Made by a program: the position numbers and the translations under genes
Notes under the pieces: model-generated
Seen by the model: the letters and a program-made list of their open reading frames with translations, nothing else
Told to the model about the DNA's origin: nothing
Database searches by the model: none
In this document: one piece after another, positions 1 to 5,107 of the stretch
Layout of the letters: the number at the start of each line of letters is the position of its first letter
How positions within the stretch are numbered: the first letter of the stretch is position 1
Origin: an uncultured Collinsella sp.
Lineage (GTDB): Bacteria; Actinomycetota; Coriobacteriia; Coriobacteriales; Coriobacteriaceae
Assembly (NCBI GenBank): GCA_902495355.1
Contig: CABUWV010000027.1
Location: 1-8,709 of the forward strand
Length of the DNA stretch: 8,709 bases
Direction: 5' to 3'

Positions 1-573
1 GGCGGCCGCACGTTCCCGCCGCTCGAAGAGCCCGTCGTGAAGCGCGTCATCCACACCACTGCCGACTTCTCGTACGCCGATTCCCTCGTGTTCACCCATT
101 ACGCCGCGCACTGTGCGCTCGACGCACTGCGCGCAGGGGCCACGGTGCTCACCGACACGAACATGGCGCTCGCAGGCATAAGCAAGCCCGCGCTCGCAAA
201 GCTCGGCTGCCAGGCCGTGTGCTACATGGCCGACCCTGATGTCGCCGCAACGGCGCGCGCCGCGGGCACGACTCGCGCCGTTGCGAGCATGGACAAAGCT
301 TGCGGCATCGAGGGTCCGCTCATCGTGGCCGTCGGCAACGCTCCCACAGCACTTCTGCGCCTCACCGAGCTCATGGACGCGGGGAAGATCGCGCCCGCGC
401 TCGTCGTTGGGGTGCCGGTTGGGTTTGTGAACGTGGTCGAGGCGAAAGAGGAGCTACTCGCGCGACGCGTTCCGGCCATCGTCGCGAGGGGTCGCAAGGG
501 CGGCTCGACCGTGGCGGCCGCCATTATGAACGCGCTGCTCTACGAGATCACGCGCCCAGGCGGCCCGAAGTGA
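1..573 (+). CDS. cbiC: Precorrin-8X methylmutase (CbiC/CobH), 5'-truncated by window edge
   Basis: This enzyme moves the methyl group from C-11 to C-12 of (cobalt-)precorrin-8, giving (cobyrinate) hydrogenobyrinate in corrin-ring synthesis in the cytoplasm. The reading frame is open from base 1. The codons before the GTG at 37 already encode family-like sequence (LEEPVVKRVIHTTADF), so the true start lies upstream of the window and GTG 37 is internal. About 190 codons are present; the family is usually about 210 residues, so only a short N-terminal piece is missing. Seen: the conserved RVIHTTADF segment with the catalytic histidine (codon 52-54), VGNAPTALL, the GVPVGFVNVVEAKEEL segment, and the C-terminal GRKGGSTVAAAIMNALL. 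Its stop overlaps the start of the next cobalamin gene (GTGA), indicating one operon. Whether the pathway is anaerobic (CbiC) or aerobic (CobH) cannot be told from this gene; the anaerobic route is inferred from the likely lifestyle. Confidence 0.95.
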   Translation, partial: GGRTFPPLEEPVVKRVIHTTADFSYADSLVFTHYAAHCALDALRAGATVLTDTNMALAGISKPALAKLGCQAVCYMADPDVAATARAAGTTRAVASMDKACGIEGPLIVAVGNAPTALLRLTELMDAGKIAPALVVGVPVGFVNVVEAKEELLARRVPAIVARGRKGGSTVAAAIMNALLYEITRPGGPK

Positions 574-1343
574 CGGCGCCCGCATCCGCGCCGGCGCTGC
601 GCATCTTCGCCGGCACCACCGAGGGCCGACTTCTGTGCGAATGGGCGAGCGGGGCGGGCATCCCCGCCCGTGCCTACGCGGCAACCGAGTACGGAGGCGA
701 GCTTTTGGGCGAGCTTCCGGGCATCGAGGTGCATGCGGGCAGGCTCGACGAGGCCGACATGGAGCGCGAGCTTTCCGGCGCGCGCATCGTCGTCGATGCC
801 ACGCACCCCTTCGCTACGCTCGCAAGCGGCAACATCCGGGCCGCTTCGCTCGCCGTGGGTGCACGATGCCTGCGCCTTGCGCGCCCGGCCGAGGCGCTAC
901 CCAAAGGCGTCGTGCCGGTCGCGTCGATCGCCTGCGCGGCGCGCTTTCTCTCCGAGAACCCGGGTCGCGCACTTCTCACGACGGGGAGCAAGGAGCTTGC
1001 TCCCTACACGCATGTCGCCGATTTCGCGGAGCGCTTCTTCGTGCGTGTGCTCCCGCTGCCCGGTGCTATAACGAAGTGCATCGACGCGGGGTTTTCGCCG
1101 TCGCACGTCATCGGCATGCAGGGGCCCTTCACCCGCGAGCTCAACGAGGCGATGCTTCGGCAGGTGGGCGCCCAGTGGCTTGTGACCAAGGACTCGGGAA
1201 CCGTAGGCGGCACGGCCGAGAAGCTCGCCGCCGCGCGCGACGCGGGAGCGCACTGCATCGTGGTCACCCGTCCCGCCGAGGGAGGCGGGGCCCTTTCGCT
1301 TCGGGAAGTGGAAGACGCACTCTTACGGGAGTTCGCGCGCTAG
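570..1343 (+). CDS. cbiJ: Precorrin-6A reductase (CbiJ/CobK)
   Basis: This enzyme reduces a double bond of the (cobalt-)precorrin-6A macrocycle with a nicotinamide cofactor, giving precorrin-6B. It acts a few steps before the methylmutase encoded just upstream. The chosen GTG start overlaps the upstream TGA in a GTGA, as expected for translational coupling. It gives 257 residues, normal for the family (about 250). The same frame is open further upstream, but that stretch lies inside cbiC and looks unlike the family. Seen: N-terminal nucleotide-binding motif FAGTTEGR (residues 13-20), VVDATHPFA (74-82), LTTGSKEL (136-143), VIGMQGPFTRELNEAML (180-196) and WLVTKDSGTVGG (203-214). These are the hallmark blocks of CobK/CbiJ. 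It is the last gene of the operon visible here; nothing coding follows on this strand. Base composition is very GC-rich, like cbiC and unlike the exporter genes downstream. Confidence 0.94.
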   Translation: MTAPASAPALRIFAGTTEGRLLCEWASGAGIPARAYAATEYGGELLGELPGIEVHAGRLDEADMERELSGARIVVDATHPFATLASGNIRAASLAVGARCLRLARPAEALPKGVVPVASIACAARFLSENPGRALLTTGSKELAPYTHVADFAERFFVRVLPLPGAITKCIDAGFSPSHVIGMQGPFTRELNEAMLRQVGAQWLVTKDSGTVGGTAEKLAAARDAGAHCIVVTRPAEGGGALSLREVEDALLREFAR

Positions 1344-1377
1344 GCGCTCGCCGCGCCTGCGCGTCCTCCCGCCCGCG

Positions 1378-1464
1378 AGGAGGAGTGCCCCGAGCAAGCT
1401 CGAGCCGTACAAGACCGTCATCCGCCAATAGCTCGAGGAGGACGCCCGGAACTGGCGCAAGCAG
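1378..1464 (+). pseudogene. Decayed fragment resembling IS21-family transposase IstA (N-terminal region)
   Basis: In one plus-strand frame this stretch reads PSKLEPYKTVIRQ (1390-1428), then a TAG stop (1429-1431), then LEEDARNWRKQ (1432-1464). This resembles the linker that follows the helix-turn-helix in IS21 IstA proteins, typically a [R/P]SKLDPYK..IR.WLEED...RKQRHTAKR pattern. The stop falls exactly where those proteins have Trp, a TGG-to-TAG change. After the Gln the similarity ends, precisely where the 77-nt palindrome begins (1470). There is no start codon, DDE catalytic domain or istB, so this is a relic and not a working gene. The family assignment comes from a short stretch recognised by eye and is moderate in confidence. 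Confidence 0.5.
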
Positions 1465-1469
1465 CCCTT

Positions 1470-1546
1470 CAATAAGTTGCGGTGAAATAGTGTCTGTTTT
1501 TGCTGCTAGATAGCATATTCAGTCCCTAATTCACCGCAACTTGTTG
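1470..1546. repeat. 77-nt near-perfect palindrome (possible small mobile palindromic element)
   Basis: The two arms (1470-1505 and 1511-1546) pair base for base around a 5-nt loop. The core arm AAGTTGCGGTGAA (1474-1486) is matched perfectly by its complement at 1530-1542. Inward, the pairing continues with isolated symmetrical mismatches (TAG.G.CTG) to a second paired block near the loop (TGCTG/TAGCA). No run of T follows on either strand, so it is not a typical intrinsic terminator, although it lies just past the stop codon of the exporter permease and between two converging transcription units. The strict symmetry and its position directly after a truncated transposase relic suggest a dispersed REP- or MITE-like element. 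It could also limit read-through between the convergent operons. Confidence 0.75.
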
Positions 1547-1554
1547 GTGGTGGC

Positions 1555-2769
1555 TTACTGGTAGCGTAGGCACTCCACCGGGTCGAGCTTTGCTGCGCGG
1601 CGAGCGGGGTAGAAGCCAAAGATTACACCGATGCCGACCGATACGGCAAACGCGATCAACACTGTCGTAATGGAGAAGCTTGGCGTGATCGTCCCGGTAG
1701 CTCCAAACTCGCTCATGATGCCCGAGCTTGCGGCAAAGAACGTGAGTCCCCATGCCAGCAGATAGCCAATCAGGACACCCAACAGTCCGCCGGTGACGCA
1801 CAGCGCCGAGGACTCGGCCAAAAACTGCGCGGTGATATCACGACGACTGGCGCCCAGAGCGCGGCGGATGCCGATCTCGCGAATGCGCTCCGTTACGTTG
1901 GTAAGCATCATATTCATAATGCCGATACCGCCGACAAGCAGCGAGATGCTGGCGACAGCACCCATGATGAGCGAGAATGCGCCCATAAAGGAGTTGAGTG
2001 CATCGATAGCGCTTTTCATGGAGGTTGCCGATACACTGTCGTACTCGTCCTCCTCCTCGATGCCCTTCATCGCGCGCACCTTGGACTCGATGGTTTTGCA
2101 GAGCTCATCCATGTCCGTGCCCTCGGTGGCAAGTGCCGTCACGCTGGGGAATGAAGGATTCTCGTCGCCAAACAGTCCGGAGATAGTTTCGCGTGGCATA
2201 TACAGCGTGAGCGAGCCCATGGAGTCGCTGCCGCCATCAATCACGCCTACAATCTGCACCTCGCCGTTGGACACCTTGATGGTTTTCCCCAGCGCATCCT
2301 GTTCGTTGCCGTAAAGCTGATCGGCGCCGTTGCGGCTGATGAGCGCCACGCGCGAGCCTGATTGGGACTCGGCCTGGGAATAGGTGCGCCCCGCAACGAG
2401 CTTGCTGGCCCCCACGGCGTCGAGCATGTCGCTATCGACACCCTGTGCCATGAAGGTATAGCTTTTATCGCCGGTCTTATACTCGGTATACGCGCTGTCG
2501 ACAATGCCGATCTGCTCTATCTGCGGCACCAGTTTTTGAAGCTTCTCGATGTCGGACTCGGTGAGTTCTTGCGACGAATAGATTTGCACCATGCGTGCCG
2601 CATTGAGGCCCAGACTGTTGACCAGGCTGTTTTGGATACCGCCGATGAGCGAAGTCATGGCGATAACCGAGGCGATGCCGATGACAATGCCCAGGATGGT
2701 GAGCAGGCTGCGCCCCTTGTTGGCTTCGAGCGAGTGAAGGGCTTCCTGGATGAGATCGCGGGCGCTCAT
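1555..2769 (-). CDS. MacB/FtsX-family ABC transporter permease (YknZ-like)
   Basis: This is the membrane subunit of a tripartite-like exporter. Such proteins transmit force from the cytoplasmic ATPase to an extracytoplasmic domain and push a substrate away from the membrane, rather than moving it through a channel. The 404 residues show the MacB layout: TM1 at about 21-43, an extracytoplasmic MacB_PCD domain (about 44-260), TM2 (264-286), TM3 (322-346) and TM4 (365-388). Seen: the cytoplasmic signature VTERIREIGIRRALGASRRDI around 292-312 and the C-terminal YPARRAAKLDPVE. The length is typical for Gram-positive MacB permeases whose ATPase is a separate protein. The ATG start overlaps the ATPase stop (ATGA) and is preceded by AAAGGAG at 2777-2783 with 7-nt spacing, so it is the third gene of the operon. 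The substrate cannot be read from the sequence; peptides or antibiotics are known for relatives. Confidence 0.95.
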   Translation of the reverse strand: MSARDLIQEALHSLEANKGRSLLTILGIVIGIASVIAMTSLIGGIQNSLVNSLGLNAARMVQIYSSQELTESDIEKLQKLVPQIEQIGIVDSAYTEYKTGDKSYTFMAQGVDSDMLDAVGASKLVAGRTYSQAESQSGSRVALISRNGADQLYGNEQDALGKTIKVSNGEVQIVGVIDGGSDSMGSLTLYMPRETISGLFGDENPSFPSVTALATEGTDMDELCKTIESKVRAMKGIEEEDEYDSVSATSMKSAIDALNSFMGAFSLIMGAVASISLLVGGIGIMNMMLTNVTERIREIGIRRALGASRRDITAQFLAESSALCVTGGLLGVLIGYLLAWGLTFFAASSGIMSEFGATGTITPSFSITTVLIAFAVSVGIGVIFGFYPARRAAKLDPVECLRYQ

Positions 2770-3539
2770 GCCACCACTCCTTTCGGCGGGTTGGTGGAGG
2801 CGGAAATCATGGGCAGGCTATCTACGGCTCTGCGCAGGGTCCGCGGTGCATGTGGAATATACGCGCCGTCGTGAATGCGACCGTCGCGGATGGTCATGGC
2901 ACGGTCGGCCTCGGCGGCGATGCTGGGGTCGTGTGTGATAAGCACGATGGTTTTGCCGCGCTTCTGGAGCTTATGGAAGGTCTCCATCACAAGCGCTCCA
3001 GTGGCGGAGTCCAGGTTTCCCGTCGGCTCGTCGGCCAGAATGATGGGCGGGTCATTGACGAGGGCGCGCGCGATTGCGACGCGCTGCATCTGGCCGCCCG
3101 AGAGCTCGGATATGCGGTGGTCCCAGTGGTCGACGGGCAGCGTGACAGCCTGCAGCGCGTGCACGGCGCGCATTTCGCGCTGGCTACGGGGCACATTGGT
3201 GTAGGCCAGCGGCAGCATCACATTTTCGATAACCGACAGGCGCGGCAGCAGGTTGAAGCTCTGAAAGACAAAGCCAATGCTCAGGGCGCGAACTTCGGTG
3301 AGCTCCTCATCATCGAGCTCGGCCACGTTGAGCCCTTGCAGGTAGTAGTCGCCCGCCGTCGGCTTATCCAGACAGCCTAGGATGTTCATGAGCGTCGACT
3401 TGCCCGAGCCCGAGGGGCCGGTGATAGCGACGAATTCGCCGGGATTTACCGCCAGGCTCACGTTGTGCAGGATGTGGGCGCACCCCGCCTCGCTCTCAAA
3501 GATGCGGTGCACGTTGCGGATGTCGATAACGGGACGCAT
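2766..3539 (-). CDS. MacB/LolD-type ABC transporter ATP-binding protein (YknY-like)
   Basis: This is the cytoplasmic ATPase that drives the neighbouring MacB-type permease. It is 257 residues long with all the elements of a working ABC cassette: Walker A GPSGSGKST (41-49), Q-loop Gln93 in VFQSFNLLPRLSVIEN, signature LSGGQMQRVAIARAL (146-160), Walker B IILADEP (166-172), D-loop GNLDSATG (174-181) and switch histidine in LITHD (His203). The NLLPRLSVIENVMLPLAY segment is characteristic of the MacB/LolD/FtsE subgroup. A tail of roughly 30 residues after the usual end of the cassette (RTLRRAVDSLPMISAS...) is slightly longer than in many relatives and has no clear role. The start ATG shares one base with the stop of the upstream fusion-protein gene (TAATG) and has a weak GAGGG site 6 nt before it. 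The stop overlaps the permease start by 4 bases. Translational coupling of all three genes is likely. Confidence 0.96.
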   Translation of the reverse strand: MRPVIDIRNVHRIFESEAGCAHILHNVSLAVNPGEFVAITGPSGSGKSTLMNILGCLDKPTAGDYYLQGLNVAELDDEELTEVRALSIGFVFQSFNLLPRLSVIENVMLPLAYTNVPRSQREMRAVHALQAVTLPVDHWDHRISELSGGQMQRVAIARALVNDPPIILADEPTGNLDSATGALVMETFHKLQKRGKTIVLITHDPSIAAEADRAMTIRDGRIHDGAYIPHAPRTLRRAVDSLPMISASTNPPKGVVA

Positions 3540-4975
3540 TACATGCCCTCGTCGGCAGACATACTGCCCGAATCCGCACCGTAGCCGCCGTCAGCCGTTG
3601 CGTCCGCTCCGGTGTCCATGACGAGGGTGTCGCCATCGCGCAGCTTGGTAACCGGAACGTTGGGGTTGATCTCGTTGCCCTGGTCGTCGCGCTTAACCTG
3701 TGTCTTGCCGACTACGGCTTCGTTGTCGTTTTGCGTCACGACGGTCACCTTCACGCGATGGGTTTGCTTGCCCTCGTCATCGGTTGCGACGTTGACGTAA
3801 TAGTGTTCGCCGTCTTCGGTCATGAGCGCCATCGTCGGCACCATCACCACGTCGTCGAGCTGCTCGGTCACCACCGAGACCTCGGCCGTCATGCCCGGCT
3901 TCAGGCGCGCGTCGGGCGCCTCGATGAGAATGTCGACGTTAAAGGTCACGCTGCCGCCGCCACCGTTGGCGGCGTCGGAGTTTGCTACCGACGCGATAGC
4001 CGTGATGGTGCCCTGGCTCACGATATCGGGAAACGCGGGATACGTGACGTTGGCGCTCTGCCCAACGGCGATCTTGGCGATGTCCTTTTCGCCCACCTGC
4101 ACGGTCACCTTCATCTTAGATAGGTCGGCGATCTGCATGCACTGCTTGCCGCCGCTCGTATCGCTTTCGCCCATGATCATGCCGCCTGTAACCGTGGCGC
4201 CCACTTTGGCATTGAGCTCCACGATGCTACCCGAGCTCGGGGCCGTGACCGTGCGACTGGAGGCCTTGGCGTTCGCCTGGTCGAGGTTTGCCTGGGCTGA
4301 TGCGAGGCTGCGCTGCGCGGCCGATACGGCGTTCGTGTCCACTGATGCGGCGGAGACGCCAGCCGCTGCGGAAGCTCCCTCGACGTCCGTCGTTGGGGTG
4401 GCCTGCGCAGCAGCTGCGGCTTTCTGCGCGTTGGCGAGGTCTTCTTGAGCGGCAGCAACTGCACGCTGCGCCTCGGCAACGTTGCGATCGAGCTCGTCGT
4501 TTTTAATGGTCATAAGCACGTCGCCCTCGTTGACGGATTGGCCTGCCTGCACGTTGATCGAATCGACCGTGCCGTCGACAGAAGGGGAGACCACTGAGGA
4601 CGAAATGGGTTTGAGCTGGCCTTTCGCCTCGACCGTTGTGGTAAACGTGCCCTCGGTCACCATGTCGGTCACAGGACCGCTAGCGCCCTGTGGCTGCACA
4701 TTGATAAAAAGGGTTGCAACAATGGCAATGAGCGCGACGGCACCCACGACGCCGGCGGCAATACCGCGACGAATCAGCTTTTTGCGTCGGCGTTCGGCAC
4801 GCTTTGCCTTGAGCTTGGCATATGCCTCTTCATCGGAAATCTCGGCCGTATCGTTCGCGCGTCCGCTCTGCTTGTCGGCATGTACGTTTGTAATCAGAGG
4901 AAACGTTTCGGTGGCACCTTCGGGCGTGCGCTCGGTATCATCTGGGCCCGGGGTGATCGTGGGGACATTCGGCAT
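3539..4975 (-). CDS. Efflux periplasmic-adaptor/HlyD-type membrane-fusion protein (YknX/MacA-like)
   Basis: This is the extracytoplasmic adaptor of the ABC exporter, first gene of the operon. The ATG at 4975 is preferred over an in-frame ATG 63 bases upstream because it follows AAAGGAGA with 5-nt spacing; it gives 478 residues. Layout: an unusually long charged cytoplasmic N-terminus (1-70, ending in a cluster KAKRAERRRKKLIRR), one transmembrane anchor (about 71-92), a lipoyl-like half-motif (about 128-160), an Ala-rich hairpin (about 161-238) with an AAAAAQATPTTDVEGASAAA break between its arms, the second lipoyl half (TVTAPSSGSIVELNAKVGATV, 242-262, given as a span), then beta-barrel and membrane-proximal domains to about 455. 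It ends in an acidic Gly/Ser/Asp-rich tail. The short hairpin and lack of an outer-membrane partner gene fit a Gram-positive YknX-type protein. The substrate is unknown. Confidence 0.93.
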   Translation of the reverse strand: MPNVPTITPGPDDTERTPEGATETFPLITNVHADKQSGRANDTAEISDEEAYAKLKAKRAERRRKKLIRRGIAAGVVGAVALIAIVATLFINVQPQGASGPVTDMVTEGTFTTTVEAKGQLKPISSSVVSPSVDGTVDSINVQAGQSVNEGDVLMTIKNDELDRNVAEAQRAVAAAQEDLANAQKAAAAAQATPTTDVEGASAAAGVSAASVDTNAVSAAQRSLASAQANLDQANAKASSRTVTAPSSGSIVELNAKVGATVTGGMIMGESDTSGGKQCMQIADLSKMKVTVQVGEKDIAKIAVGQSANVTYPAFPDIVSQGTITAIASVANSDAANGGGGSVTFNVDILIEAPDARLKPGMTAEVSVVTEQLDDVVMVPTMALMTEDGEHYYVNVATDDEGKQTHRVKVTVVTQNDNEAVVGKTQVKRDDQGNEINPNVPVTKLRDGDTLVMDTGADATADGGYGADSGSMSADEGM

Positions 4976-4979
4976 AGCG

Positions 4980-4987
4980 TCTCCTTT
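4980..4987 (-). promoter_or_regulatory. Strong ribosome-binding site deciding the fusion-protein start
   Basis: On the minus strand this reads AAAGGAGA, 5 nt from GGAG to the ATG at 4975. The alternative in-frame ATG at 5038 has no comparable site, falls inside the inverted repeat, and lies upstream of the probable promoter -10. The start at 4975 is therefore used. Confidence 0.85.
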
Positions 4988-5005
4988 ATAGAAAGAACCT
5001 CGATA

Positions 5006-5011
5006 ATTATA
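5006..5011 (-). promoter_or_regulatory. Probable -10 element (TATAAT) of the exporter operon
   Basis: A perfect TATAAT on the minus strand lies 30 bases upstream of the fusion-protein ATG, which would give a leader of about 24 nt containing the ribosome-binding site. The region 16-18 bases upstream is GC-rich (GCCCGC) and has no TTGACA-like -35, so either an activator is needed or the -35 is weak. The hexamer overlaps the edge of the inverted repeat at 5010-5039. Confidence 0.55.
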
Positions 5012-5039
5012 TGCGCCCACCGGTTGGGGCGGGCGCATA
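5010..5039. repeat. Inverted repeat beside the exporter promoter (operator or terminator candidate)
   Basis: TATGCGCCC (5010-5018) is repeated in perfect inversion as GGGCGCATA (5031-5039). After one mismatch two more pairs form (CC/GG), leaving a short loop. It sits between the stop of the L,D-transpeptidase gene and the exporter start, and shares two bases with the TATAAT. In the minus direction the stem is followed by TATAATTATC, not by a T-run, so it is a poor intrinsic terminator for the transpeptidase. A repressor-binding operator covering the promoter spacer is equally plausible. Confidence 0.6.
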
Positions 5040-5107
5040 GGACGGTTTCTTTCGGAACTGTTAGATTGGTCGCAGCGGTTCCACGTTGTAGGAATGCGCG
5101 CGTTGCA

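Larger units (their letters stand above)
1344..1554. other. Gene-free junction between convergent operons
   Basis: No intact gene is supported in these 211 bases. From left to right they hold a GC-rich stretch with a weak hairpin (TCCTC/GAGGA around 1364-1381, no T-tract), the IstA-like relic, the 77-nt palindrome, and a few bases before the permease stop codon. There is no convincing T-tract terminator for the cobalamin operon. Confidence 0.8.

Noticed and set aside
37..573. GTG at 37 as the real start of the methylmutase
   Set aside because: The upstream in-frame codons (to base 1) already encode conserved family sequence, so the gene is truncated by the window and does not start at 37.
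1364..1381. TCCTC/GAGGA hairpin after cbiJ as a terminator
   Set aside because: The stem has only 5 pairs, a large loop and no following T-tract; it is too weak to call.
635..1513. 292-codon plus-strand frame overlapping cbiJ and the junction
   Set aside because: It is an Arg-rich out-of-frame shadow of cbiJ, which itself carries all the family motifs. It merely runs on into the palindrome.
1470..1546. Palindrome as a standard rho-independent terminator
   Set aside because: Neither side is followed by a T-run, and the stem is far longer and more symmetrical than usual, so it is listed as a repeat instead.
3822..4448. Plus-strand frame of 208 codons opposite the fusion-protein gene
   Set aside because: It is the complement of an Ala-rich coiled-coil-coding region; no start signal or homology is visible.
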